From Uranotaenia lowii (lineage: Eukaryota > Arthropoda > Insecta > Diptera > Culicidae), in assembly GCF_029784155.1 (NCBI RefSeq), contig NC_073693.1, positions 190,333,127 through 190,397,126 of the forward strand: a stretch of DNA of 64,000 nt, written 5' to 3'. The position numbers and the translations under genes were made by a program. Positions 1 through 10,210 of this stretch are shown here, in pieces. The notes below the pieces were generated by a model that did no database searches, was not told the DNA's origin, and saw only the letters and a program-made list of their open reading frames with translations. The stretch's first letter is position 1. The number at the start of each line of letters is the position of its first letter.

Positions 1-737
1 TAGTCCATCCCATGCGCGCGGCAGACTCGGTCAAAATGGTGGATTTTTTGGAAAAGCAGGTATTCCTGAAGTTTTCAAGGCCACGAATTATCTTATCGGA
101 CAACGGGAAACAATTTTTGTCATCAGCGTTTAAAGCTCTGTTAGCAAAACACCACATCACACACATGACAACAGCTTACTACTGTCCGATGGTAAATAAT
201 GCTGAGCGGGTTAACCGTGTGCTAATAACTTGCATCAGGGCGTTAATCGAAGAAGACCATCGGGACTGGGACGCCAATTTAGCGGCCATCACTGCAGCTA
301 TAAATAGCGCTAAACATGAGGTTACGGGAATAAGTCCTCATCATGCAAACTTTGGTAGAGACCTAGTGCTTCACACTGATCTGTACACACAACAAACCAT
401 CAATACACCGAAGGACCCCAAAGTAGCTCAGGAAGTACGCTTGTCATCAATTCGCCGTATACACGAATTCATTCAGCAACGTATTAAAAACAATCACACA
501 AAATCAAAGCAACGATACGACGTTAATAAGAAACCAGCTACATTTCTTGTAGGAGACTTGGTGTGGCGTCGCAACTTTACCCTTTCATCGAAGGCGGACC
601 ACATCAATAGAAAATTGGACCCCAAATTTGTACCGGCGATGGTTAGGAAAATTCTGGGCACCAACCTCTACGAATTGGAAGATGTCCAATCAGGAAAGCA
701 GGGTCGGTATCATGCCAAAGACATAAAAGCCGACTAG
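1..737 (+). CDS. Ty3/gypsy retrotransposon pol, integrase C-terminal part (partial)
   Basis: The reading frame is open to the left edge of the window, so the 5' part of pol lies outside. It encodes the second half of a retroviral-type integrase, which joins retrotransposon cDNA to the host chromosome. Counting from the Met at position 12, the second catalytic Asp is D30 in SDNGKQF, and the catalytic Glu is E65 in NNAERVNR, about the D-x35-E spacing of DDE integrases. The C-terminal module follows: GDLVWRRNF near residue 180, then KLDPKFVPAMVRKILG (GPY/F-like), ending in HAKDIK. The layout resembles the mdg1/412 group of Ty3/gypsy; that assignment is from general family knowledge. No stop or frameshift is seen in the visible part, so the copy may be young. 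No envelope gene follows. Confidence 0.9.
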   Translation, partial: VHPMRAADSVKMVDFLEKQVFLKFSRPRIILSDNGKQFLSSAFKALLAKHHITHMTTAYYCPMVNNAERVNRVLITCIRALIEEDHRDWDANLAAITAAINSAKHEVTGISPHHANFGRDLVLHTDLYTQQTINTPKDPKVAQEVRLSSIRRIHEFIQQRIKNNHTKSKQRYDVNKKPATFLVGDLVWRRNFTLSSKADHINRKLDPKFVPAMVRKILGTNLYELEDVQSGKQGRYHAKDIKAD

Positions 738-2340
738 CAGAGATTCAAGCTATGTAAGCAGTTGCTGACAACACACACACAAAACACGACATTGAGACGG
801 CTGATGGACCCACATACATACATTGAAACCTCGCCTCCAATCCTATCGGACCACAACAACACGTTCCTGACGCCGAATCAGCGTTGAATTGCGCTTGGGA
901 TATTGGAATGCCGGAAATCCTGGAAAGTACAGTAGCTCCAAACACCACGTCGCTGCAGTCAAAGGGATTGTCAGGACAACATCAAGAACCCCGCGGATTA
1001 CAGTTTTGCGCAGAAGTTGTGCGGAGTAGACTTCATGACGGCCGCTACTACCATATCGACTCTCTGCCGCAAACTACCAATACCGCCTTGTTCCAGCTAT
1101 GACGCAGATCAACCACCGTCTGTAAACCACTACGCTCAATGCGCTCAAAACACCGTTAGCCGATCGGGAGAAATCGTGTCACCATCGAGGGCAGCTAGCA
1201 GGATCATCGCTCGCTATCTCCTCGAATCATCACAGCTATGACGACAGGCTAGGCCTGTGAACGACTGCGTTATCGCCGAAAACACCGTTGCCGATTGGGA
1301 CAAATCGAGCCATCGTCAAGCGCAGCGAGCAACAACACCTTTCACTACCTCCTCGCTTGACGACTATACAGCTACGTCCATCACCAAGGGTGATCAACAA
1401 AGAGATCGTCATATACTCAACAAACACGCACAGCGTCAATCACCACACTACACCGAACGTGACAGTATGCCCGACTAGAGCAATAGTTAACGCCTTCGCA
1501 AGCGGATAGAGCTCATCCGCAGCGACAGTGCGGAACTCACGCTGCAAACCTGCTCCTCGAGCGATAGCAGTTATTTCCTCGACATGGACAACGCATACTG
1601 AAGCAGTACGGAGTGTGCAGGTATCGTCTGGACAGGCTCCTCAGTAAATGGAGGTCAAAAACAGGACCATGCAGACCGAGAATACCCGGAAATGACTCCC
1701 CAGCGCCAAGGCGCTTTCCGTTCACGAACCGAGATAAATCGAACTCTGTGGGCTGGACGCAGTTCGCAGAGAGTCTCGTAAGGAGACAGTATTGGAACGC
1801 CAGGCCAGGTTCTCCAATACGACACCGAAAGACGTCACCATTACACCCGCAAGGCCTCCCGCGGGCTAGCCGTTAGTCAGGGCGAGAGAAACTGACCGTG
1901 TTCATGCTAAACGCAAACACGCCGTTACTGGAACGTGACAAACCAGCAAGAAGCTCTCTTGAGCGCGATCCGTTAGTCAGGGCGAGAGAAACTGACCGTG
2001 TACATGCCTCGCGCTGTCACGCCGTTACTGGAACGTGACAAACCAGCAAATCCAGCTACGCACGCAGAAACACGACTGCCAACAACGGATGACCATTCCA
2101 CGAAAATCCGGACAGACGGACCGTTTGCCGATGGGGACAAATCGAGCCGCGGAGAGCAACATCTGGACAACAGCACCCATAAACCAGCTATGAGCTACAC
2201 CAGCTACGAAGAGAAGATACTCCACCAAAATACAGTCTTGGAACAAAACAACAAACCGTACTAATCTGGAATGGTGTCACTACATACGAGGTGAATCCAG
2301 TGTTCGAACCACATGCTGAACTAGTCCTTATTTTAGGGGA
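738..2340 (+). mobile_element. 3' non-coding tail of the Ty3/gypsy element
   Basis: This stretch follows the pol stop codon and is clearly richer in G and C than the rest of the window, like the pol fragment. No open frame is convincing. It contains diverged internal repeats; for example GACAAATCGAGCC occurs near 1298 and again near 2136. A purine-rich patch (TTAGGGGAAG) near 2333-2342 could be the polypurine tract before a 3' LTR. I could not find LTR borders. Confidence 0.5.
1871..2050 (+). repeat. Two-copy direct repeat, 100-bp period, in the retrotransposon tail
   Basis: CGTTAGTCAGGGCGAGAGAA starts at 1871 and at 1971. Both copies continue through CTGACCGTG and end in GTTACTGGAACGTGACAAA. 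Each copy is about 80 bases, followed in the first case by 20 bases of different sequence. Confidence 0.85.
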
Positions 2341-4094
2341 AGTAGCATAAACGGGGTCGTCAAGAAAACCCTCCATTCAAAAGCAACGCGATCTGGAGGC
2401 GCGGTATAACCTCCATTCGGGCTCTTGGCGATCAGGGAACTAAATTCTCCCTTTCCACGGATTTGCTGCTTTTCCCTCCTTTTAATCACCATATTTTTAA
2501 CCTCTTTTTAATTTTTATATTTGTTCAATGTTTTGTGTTTTTGAGCAAATTTGTAATGTTTAAGCTACTGTTTTGTGATTGTAACCGTAGCGGAGGCAAG
2601 AATTTGAAAGCTGGTACAGGAACGGTCAGAGACAATTTGCCAAGACTCGTTGGCGTTCGGTCAAGTCTTCCAGAAGTCGCTGGAGTAGTATTTTGATTTG
2701 GGCCTTTAAGTTTCGATCTGGCAAGCATTGCGGTGGCTTGCGAAGTTTCGTGGTTGCCTTAGGGTGGCCAGACCGATGTCTCTGATCGTTGCCTAGGTAT
2801 AGAGGTTTTTGAATTTTTCATGAATCGTTTGTCTCCGATTCATGAAAAATTCTTCCGTTGCGGTAGTGTATGTAGCATTATAATTAAGTTTGTCTAGCTA
2901 TTTTGTTCTGAGCGTGTAGTGATTGAGTAAAAAGATACCAAAGAATGAGTGTTTAATAATAAGAGTGTAGCTGTCAAACGCGCACGTGGAAAAAACAACA
3001 CAAACAAAAAGCAACAAACAACAACAATCATCAACGTACTCAAAACAATCAACGTTGGAAAACGATTAGGCGGTAAAAATTCGCCATCGCGCGTTAAACC
3101 AAAAGTGTCCGCTATCGTTTGGTGTCGCAGAGCTGTTGGCATCGGAAAAGGAGAACATTCCGGAGCTGTTGGATGAAAAGGTGAGCCAGTAAAACCACTT
3201 GCAGTGGATCGGATAAAGGCAGTAATTTCTTCGACTCATAGGTAGCGGAAAAATAAGTGCTCCCCGAGTGTGTCCAGCAACAAAGGAAACCGAGCGAAGG
3301 TAGCAGCAACTCGATTCCAGTTAAAGCGACTCAGGTAATAAAACACTTTTCCTTCAACGATTACCTCTTAAACAACCAGCATTTTGCCGTAGATTGCTGA
3401 GGACTTGCAGAACAAAATAAAAGGCAAAAGAAGGAGAAAGAAAGCTTCGCAGCCTCGAGATAAGGCAAAGGGTGAGTCTAACCTAAAATAAAAGCCCTCT
3501 CCTGGAGACTTTAAAGTAACTGCTCGATTTTGTAGTGTCGTGTGCCTCGTAAATCACGCAGCGGGTGGTACCTTAGATCCAGCAGAAGACAACGGCCCCA
3601 TTGGGTGAGTGCCTTATTATTGTGCTGCATGAGCCAATCCTAAAGTCGCAATGAATTTCAATAGGGTCGTTTTTGGGAGCTGAGAAAACCGCTTTTCGGG
3701 ACTCGATTTTCACCATCTTGGTTTTGCGAGTCCCGTTTTTGCGAAATCAAGCTGCGGACGTTACGAGAGCCAGCCGGAAGTAGGCGGAAGTGCTCCGGGC
3801 AGCTGTGGTACGCCCGTCGAAGCAGTGCAGCCAGGCAGGGTTGCCAGTTCTACAAATACGACTGTGATAAGAAGAAAGGAAGCTGTGATACCCCTGTGCC
3901 GTCCAAGCAGCTGTGATATGATTGTTGTTATTGTTTTGATGTTATGGTAGGAACGGGCCCGTGAGTAATAATGTAAGCTAGCTTAAGTTTTTAAAATGTC
4001 GTAATAGTAAATAATTGTAATTGCTACCGATTTGGGTTTTGAGTGTTTGTGTTTTGGGTTGTAGTTAGCCGTGCAGCACACACTGAGAGTCAGT
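2341..4094 (+). other. Unassigned region with a series of intron-like segments
   Basis: No long frame is open. Several segments have good GT..AG borders and insect-like mini-intron lengths: about 3181-3241, 3334-3392 and 3473-3536. The pieces between them have short open stretches such as FGVAELLASEKENIPELL (near 3117-3170) and IAEDLQNKIKGKRRRKK (near 3393-3445), but they do not join into one frame in my reading. A 9-bp stem (CGGGACTCG, 3697-3705, with its complement at 3727-3735) encloses a 21-base loop. The region could be a retrotransposon leader or a decayed gene. Confidence 0.3.
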
Positions 4095-6000
4095 GGTGCT
4101 CAACCTGTTTCAACCTGTAGAGACTGTATCTAACCCTCCCAGGACTTTCCTTTTAATTTTCATTCACTTCATCTGCAGGGACTTTCATTAACTCTCACAG
4201 GTCATTTTTTTTTAATTAACTTAACCTGCAGGGACTTTCATTAACCCTCAGAGGACTTCTTTGTCCACTTTTCCTGCAGGGACTGTAATTAACCCTCACA
4301 GAACTTCTTTTTTTTTTTTACTAAACCTTTTTGTTTCATGTTTTTTTTTTTTTTTCCTTAAAAATCATTTTAAACAGATGAAAATGATGAGTACATCAAG
4401 AAAAAAATAAAATACGATTTTTTCATTTTTCCACACATTAATTGTGGCAAATTTGTTACTTTATAAAACGAAGGGTTAACCTGCAGGGACTGTAATTAAC
4501 CCTCACAGGACTTCTTCCATTTACTTAAACTGCAGGGACTGTAATAAATCCTCACAGGACTTTCTCTTTTTTATTTATCAACTTCACCTGCAGGGACTTT
4601 CATTAACCCTCACAGGTCTCTTTTTTTTTATTAACTTAACATGAAGGACTTTAATTAACACTCACTGGGCTTCTTTCTTTTCACTTTTCCTGCAGGGCTG
4701 TAATCAACCCTCACAGAATTTCTTTTTGTTTTACTCAACTTAACCCTCACAGGACTTTCCTTTATTTTCATTCACTTCAACTGTAACCCTCAAAGAACTT
4801 TATTTATTTTTTTTTTTTTGTTATTCGTCTGTGCAGGGACTTTCATAAACCCTCACAGGTCTCTTTATTTATGAAATAAACCTGCAGGGACCTCACAGGA
4901 CTTCTTCTTTTTTTTTACTTTGCCTGCAGGGACTGTAATTAACCCTCACAGGACTTTTTTTCCATTCACATAAACTGCAGGGACTTTCATTAACCCTCAC
5001 AGGACTATATTTTTTTATTTTATTAACCTAACCTGCAGGGACTTTCATTAACCCTCACAGGTCTCTTTTTCTATTAACTTATCCTGCAGGAACTTTAATG
5101 AACCCTCACAGGACTTCTTTTTTTTTACTTTTCCCGCAGGGACTGTAATTAACCCTCACAGAATTTCTTTTATTTATTTTTTTTTTTTACTCAACCTGTA
5201 GGGACTGTAATTAACCCTCACAGGACTTTTCTTTTTTTTCATTCACTTCACCTGCAGGGACTTTCATTAACCCTCACAAGTCTTTTTTTTTAAATTAACT
5301 TAAGCTGCAGGGACTTTCATTAACCCTCACAGAATTTCTTTTATTTTTTTTACTCAACCTGTAGGGACTGTAATTAACCCTCACAGGACTTTTCTTTTTT
5401 TTCATTCACTTCACCTGCAGGAACTTTCATTAACCCTCACAAGTCTTTTTTTTAAATTAACTTAAGCTGCAGGGACTTTCATTAACCCTCACAGAATTTC
5501 TTTTATTTTTTTTACTCAACCTGTAGGGACTGTAATTAACCCTCACAGGACTTTTCTTTTTTTTCATTCACTTCACCTGCAGGGACTTTCATTAACCCTC
5601 ACAAGTCTTTTTTTTTTTAAATTAACTTAAGCTGCAGGGACTTTCATTAACCCTCACAGGACTTTTTTCCATTCACTTAAACTGCAGGGACTTTCATTAA
5701 CCCTCACAGGTGTCTATTTTTATTAGCTTAACCTTACAGGACTTCTTTGTTTTTATTCAGGTAACCTGCAGGGACTGTAATTAACCCTCACAGGACTTAC
5801 TTTTTTTTTGTTTTTATTTACTTCACCTGCAGGGACTGTAATTAACCCTCACAGGACTTTTTTTTCTCACCTGCAGGGACTTTCATTAACCCTCACAGAT
5901 TTTTTTTTTATAAACGTAACTTGCAGGGACTGTACCCTCACAGTACTTCGATTTTTTTTTTACGTAGCCTGCAGGGACTGTAATTAACCCTCACAATCTA
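4095..6000 (+). repeat. Tandem satellite-like array, about 30 monomers with a CTGCAG core
   Basis: The monomer runs CTGCAGGGACTTTCATTAAC then CCTCACAGGACTT, followed by a T-rich spacer of variable length and a short AACTTAA or TTCACTT segment. Period is roughly 50-65 bases because the T run varies. I counted about 30 monomers by eye. Two variants alternate: GGACTTTCATTAACC and GGACTGTAATTAACC. About 130 bases of unrelated AT-rich sequence interrupt the array near 4340-4470. Some monomers are shortened, such as the one near 4883. No coding potential is seen. Confidence 0.92.
5196..5648 (+). repeat. Higher-order repeat, 3 copies of a 162-163 bp trimer
   Basis: Inside the array a block of three monomers is itself repeated. 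CTGTAGGGACTGTAATTAAC starts at 5196, 5359 and 5521, spacings of 163 and 162. Within each block the order is a GTAGGGACTG monomer, a TTCACCTGCAGG monomer ending CACAAGTCTTT, and an AAGCTGCAGG monomer ending CACAGAATTTC (the third block ends differently). Blocks are nearly identical, unlike the surrounding monomers, so this duplication is recent. Confidence 0.85.
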
Positions 6001-6657
6001 TTCGTACCAAAATCTGCTTTATTTTTTTTCTTTAAGTTAAAAATTTTGTGTTTATCTCTTTTCGATAAAATGCACCGTTATTTATTTTTCGCCGAGTCTG
6101 AATTTCAACGTCCACCATCTTGGAACGCGGCAGTTTTTATGTCTCCTTACTAACACAAAACTGTCTGAAAACACTTACTTTTCAAGAATAAAACATATAA
6201 AAAACATACCATTTAGAAGCTGCAGTTCTACGTCTACCGACAACGCCTTTGTCGTGACTCGTGACTGGTGGTTCTAAAACACTTCACTAGCCTTTTGTCG
6301 ACCATTCGAACACACTTTCACACAAACCATCGCGACTTTTGGAAACGCTCCGTTCGATACATCACTTTTCTTTTATCTCGTCACTGAAAACATTTCGGAA
6401 CTGTTCTCATAAACATCTCTTAACGAACTGACGTTAAACCACAGCTTGAGAGTTTTCGTTCTTTTTCTGTAACAGACAGTGATCTCTCTCTCTTTATTCT
6501 TCCACTCTCTGGTTGAATTGAGTAAGCTGTCATTTTGAAGCGTTTCTTTAATTGGAAGAGAGCTACAAACCATGATGACATCTAGATATGGTGGTCTCAC
6601 TTTGGCAAAAAGTAGACGAGGGTTGGATGCGGAGGAGGGGGCGAAACGCAACCGAAA
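6001..6657. other. No recognised feature
   Basis: The sequence beyond the satellite shows no convincing gene. The minus-strand frame at 6373-6741 has low-complexity composition and no family likeness. A GGCT/GGCTG-rich microsatellite begins just after, near 6664-6695. Confidence 0.4.
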
Positions 6658-7992
6658 TTTGACAGCTGGCTGTTCGGCTGGCTGCTGGCTGGCTGGGATG
6701 CCAGGTGCTCTGATTTTTTGTAAAACACGAAGTTTTGCCAATCATCAAGATATTGCTTAGACAAAGATTTCGCCTTGATTTTTGCAATTATAATTCATAG
6801 AATCGAAACAAAATCTTCCGGTTGAGCTCCGGGCTGGTAAGCAAAGCTTGAAGAGGTTGGACCTATAAACGACGGTGCCAGCTTTGTCGGTAGCGGTGAG
6901 TAACATTAATTTTGCATTACTTATGACAAATTTATGCTTATTCAACACTTTTTTCTTTCAAGAGCTATATAGAAGCAGCAGAAAGTCATCAAATCGGATG
7001 GTAACATAGCGAGGCGTTACATTCCATCGTCCGAGAAGCGGCTGGCCCGCCTGCAGGAACATCCGATCTTCATCGAGATGAAGAAGGTGCTTCAGGAGGA
7101 CCCCTGTCTGTTGCCATCGCTGCTCCAGAAGATTTAATCGAGAAATCTGGATCTGATGGGTAGCATTTGAGAAAACCAGATGAAGTTTTTGGCACTTTTG
7201 AACGAGGGAACCGATGAGCTGAAATAGGAAAATAGGCGCAACGTTAGGCGCCTGAGCAGCATGACGATAAGTCCGATGAGTGGGTTGGGGAATCAGTTCG
7301 ATCCACTGATTGTCCGGAATGGATTGAGCCCCTGAAGGATTCCTGCAGGTGATGCTGTCCAATTGCTAGTCATCCTCGAGTGCAGCAAAGCTCCAGCTCA
7401 GCGCTGCTCGTGGGTGGTGGTGGTAAAGGTAGATTAACTGAATATGTTAATATGTAAAAATTTCGAATCATAAAATCGTTTATTATTTATTAATGAAAAT
7501 TATCAATAGCAGAATTCATAGCATTCTTTTAGCAGAACCGATTTATTTTAATTTTCATCCAACACTTTTCGATTGGAGGGAAACAAAATAGCTCTTTGGA
7601 TAAAGTAACAAGAATAAGGGGCAAGCAACATCCGGTTTAGGGTCTTGGTTGTTTGTTTCACCCTTTGAGATCCTTTCTTTCGTAACGGTCAATGAAAAGT
7701 TTTTCTTTTTCGGAACATACGGAAAGACCGAACTGTATTGTAATTTTATTAAAAAAAAGTGTTTAGAATACAAATTAATTCATTGAATATATTCACATCA
7801 TTGCTTTATTTTCGAAAACTCAATTTAAATATAATAGAATAAACTAAACCCCAGTACGGTTTTAAATCTTTTGTTCTTTCGTTTACGATTGGCTTGTGCA
7901 CATACACACACTTTTTTGCCATCTGATTTTTTATCTCTAACACCTGGCATCTCTGGACCCCTTTTTTCGTAAACACTACAGCCAGCTGTCAA
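6658..7992 (+). mobile_element. Probable TIR element carrying a RAD23 fragment
   Basis: The ends are inverted relative to each other. TTGACAGCTGGCTGT near 6659-6673 faces its complement at about 7977-7991, and GATGCCAGGTG near 6697 faces CACCTGGCATC near 7941. Between them lie an intron-like segment and the RAD23-like pseudogene. The rest (7440-7900) is AT-rich with no gene that I recognise. The borders are approximate and no target-site duplication was established. Confidence 0.45.
6976..7227 (+). pseudogene. Rad23: RAD23-like fragment (XPC-binding domain), broken
   Basis: Reading the frame from 6991 gives a segment that matches the XPC-binding (STI1-like) domain of the nucleotide-excision-repair and proteasome-shuttle protein RAD23. 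The match runs through LQEHPIFIEMKKVLQEDP, then LLPSLLQKI, then NLDLMGSI and ENQMKFLALLNEG. The spacing of P, F, M, LLPxLLQ and FLxLLNE follows the family. Three in-frame stops (TAA 7135, TGA 7168, TAG 7225) show it is dead. Upstream is a good intron: GTGAGT at about 6897, ending TTTCAAG near 6961, which argues that genomic DNA rather than an mRNA was copied. No ubiquitin-like or UBA domain is visible nearby. The family call is from memory of the domain pattern. Confidence 0.7.
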
Positions 7993-8100
7993 TTTTTTTT
8001 TCAATATGGCTGAATGGCGATTTGACATATGAGATCACCATCCTAGACGCATCATGCTACAAACGGATGATTAAGGTATCAACCATAAATTACGTCAATC

Positions 8101-8336
8101 ATGGATACCCGCATACTAAAAAACCATATCTCAAACAGTCTATACGATACATCTACGGTTTCAGAAAAAGTGATTTTATGTGTAAACGTAGCTGTTCTTC
8201 CAAACTTTACTTTGCAAACGATAAGAACGAAACATGAACGTTTATGTGAAAACGTGATGGTATCTGGAAAGGTTATAGAATGATATGAACGATTACCGTC
8301 AATTTTTCTTTAATCGTAAAACCAAACTCGAACCGT
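8101..8336 (+). repeat. End of a dispersed repeat, inverted copy at 18471-18675
   Basis: From ACCCGCATACTAAAAAAC through CGATACATCTAC and AACGAAACATGAACGTT to AATCGTAAAA this stretch matches the reverse complement of 18471-18675 with moderate divergence. Both therefore come from one family. The ACTCAG-ended element at 8339 is inserted in this copy. Confidence 0.7.
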
Positions 8337-8460
8337 TACACTCAGAAAAATACTATTATGTATGCCATAAGATTCTCTTATGAAGTGGCGCCATAAGAGA
8401 AATCATTGAAATTCATAAGATTGTCTTATGACGCGAATGATTTCTGAAGATGAACACCTA

Positions 8461-9479
8461 CACCCAAAATAATCTGCACGTAGCGGCTACGTGAAAAACT
8501 ACATAATTTTTATCCAATTGATTTTCACGTAACTTCTACGAATAAAACATGTGAACGATCTCCTAATAAGATTTGCTGCATAAACGTCACCTACAAGTTA
8601 CGTGAATTTTCAATGAATTCAAACAGATGTGCTGATGAAAGCTATTTTCAATTCAAGTTGAATCATTGCAATTAATGGAGGTTAAGATCGGTTTTCGAAT
8701 TAAAAATTTATACGTTTTCTTATAACTAATATTTATTTTTCTTTTCTTTCACTAAATATTACATTACCACAACACTACCACTACACTTATTTTGCTGTCT
8801 CAAAGTCTCAATTCCGGGAGTTCTTTCCAGCTGGTTGATTAGGTAAAATCTGTAAAATTAAAAAAAAAATAATCAAAAAGAAATTATCTAAATGATAAAC
8901 AATTTACCTTGTTAGGAACCAGTAGAAAACTCATTTCTTTGACAGGGCAACTAAAGAATGGCTGATCGTGTCTGGTACCAGCACGAATAGCCCAAAATTT
9001 TACAGCAGCAACATATCGACATGACCTGAAATAATTAAACAAATTCGTTAATAAATAAGCTCCGCGCTTCAAAAAATAATTTGAAAATGTTGTTTAGAAA
9101 ATCGAATAACTTACGTCCTCACTGGTTCGAAAGAAATAATCTCCATCGAATTTTCAATAATAAGCATTTTGTTTAGCTTCCTGCACCAAACTCTACACTA
9201 TTACGATTCGGTCTGAAATAACCACAGAGTTAGCAAAAACCAGATACAGGCTCACCAGAAAACAAACTCAGCTGACAGAAGACAATTATCATTTCCTATA
9301 AGAATTTGCAATCACACGCTTCTGAAAAAAGCATTCACTTGTATTTTACGTGAAATTCATGAGCTAGTTACGAAAACGTAAAGAAGGTACTAAAAGATAC
9401 CATAGAATCGATGTTATGCCACAAAAGCATAGTTTACGTGAAAAATACCGTAAAATTAATTTCAAAATTATTTTGGGTG
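8461..9479. mobile_element. TA-inserted TIR element B (ends CACCCAAAATAAT), 1019 bp, nested in A
   Basis: Left end CACCCAAAATAAT at 8461, right end ATTATTTTGGGTG ending at 9479, with TA on both sides (8459-8460 and 9480-9481). The left subterminal region (TCTGCACGTAGCGGCTACGTG and the following ~190 bases) matches the reverse complement of 19489-19681. It carries a complete three-exon open frame on the minus strand. No transposase is encoded. Confidence 0.85.
8808..9167 (-). CDS. Three-exon open frame of 70 codons carried by element B, function unknown
   Basis: Exons on the minus strand: 9167-9115 (ATG start), 9025-8908, 8849-8808 (TGA). Introns of 89 and 58 bases have GTAAGT..TTTCAG and GTAAAT..TTACAG borders, and all phases agree, giving 213 bases including the stop. 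Features seen: VKFWAIRAGTRHDQPFF in the middle, two Cys in exon 2, and a Pro/Asn-rich tail. AATAAA on the minus strand at 8732-8737 lies 70 bases past the stop. I recognise no family. It is either an intact small captured gene or a fragment that happens to stay open; it is too short to decide by frame statistics. Confidence 0.5.
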
Positions 9480-9582
9480 TAATGTAATGGGGGTTTGATG
9501 GTTTTCATAAGAGGCTCTTATGGAAACAGGAAGTCACTTCTAATAAGAACAATTTAAGAAATTTTATGTTGAAAACATTCAC

Positions 9583-9792
9583 TTTATTGTTTTCCGGATT
9601 TGTTTGAAATTTAATTTTTCATGGCTACCATCAGCAACACCTCAACACCCGGTTCCAACAATTTTTTTTTTGTCGCATCCGATTCTTTGGCCTTGTGTTT
9701 TTCCGGTCCGCGTACTGAAAAGCAAACAAAAAAATATTTTGGTTTACAAATATATTAATCGTTCACATCAAAACCATCAACTCAAACTTACC
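9583..9792 (-). pseudogene. Captured gene fragment in element A
   Basis: On the minus strand an exon ends at 9792 with donor GTAAGT. The next starts at 9714 after a polypyrimidine tract and CAG, and runs to a TAA at 9611-9613. The last exon reads GPEKHKAKESDATKKKLLEP then GVEVLLMVAMKN, a composition typical of a real protein, and joins in phase to NYCDLLS upstream. There is no clear start codon. AATAAA (minus strand) is at 9583-9588. Family not recognised. Confidence 0.45.
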
Positions 9793-10210
9793 ACTCAGAA
9801 GATCACAATAATTTTTCACTGTTTAGGAAAACTAATAACTAACAACTAGCGAATGCTTCGTACCGTTAGACGATGGAAAACTGATGGAAAGAATGAATGT
9901 GTTCATTATATTTTCACAAAGCCGTTTCTTCTATTTTTCATAAGATGTTCTTATGAAAACTGAAAGTATTTCATAAGACTCTTATGAAACACAATTTTGC
10001 GCTCTAGAAAACGGTTCATAAGACGCATCTTATGAAAATTTTAATAAGAATTTGCCTGAGTGTACACATACCGTTCATCCTTTCTGTCATAAAAATGAAC
10101 GAAAAGTCCTGTCAGAGATGCCAGATGGTTTTTAAAAACAAATTAGTTCAAATTTACGAAAATAGTTTTACTTTTTATTATTTTCATGATACTAAGCGAG
10201 GGTCATATGG

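Larger units (their letters stand above)
8339..10062. mobile_element. TA-inserted TIR element A (ends CACTCAG), gene-bearing
   Basis: Left end CACTCAG at 8339, right end CTGAGTG finishing at 10062, with the target-site duplication TA at 8337-8338 and 10063-10064. Subterminal regions contain many CATAAGA..TCTTATG palindromes. The TA duplication suggests mobilisation by a Tc1/mariner-like transposase, but no transposase is encoded. Element B is inserted inside it. Its own cargo is the minus-strand gene fragment at 9583-9792. Confidence 0.8.

Noticed and set aside
1..737. An endogenous retrovirus or errantivirus with envelope
   Set aside because: No envelope frame follows pol; the tail is non-coding. 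It is treated as a Ty3/gypsy retrotransposon.
4095..6000. Regularly spaced repeats that could suggest a CRISPR array
   Set aside because: Spacers are low-complexity T runs, repeats vary in length and sequence, and the rest of the window is eukaryotic. It is a satellite-like array.
6373..6741. 122-codon frame on the minus strand
   Set aside because: It overlaps a GGCTG microsatellite and the end of a TIR element, with no likeness to a known protein.
6958..7362. 134-codon minus-strand frame
   Set aside because: It is the antisense shadow of the RAD23-like pseudogene.
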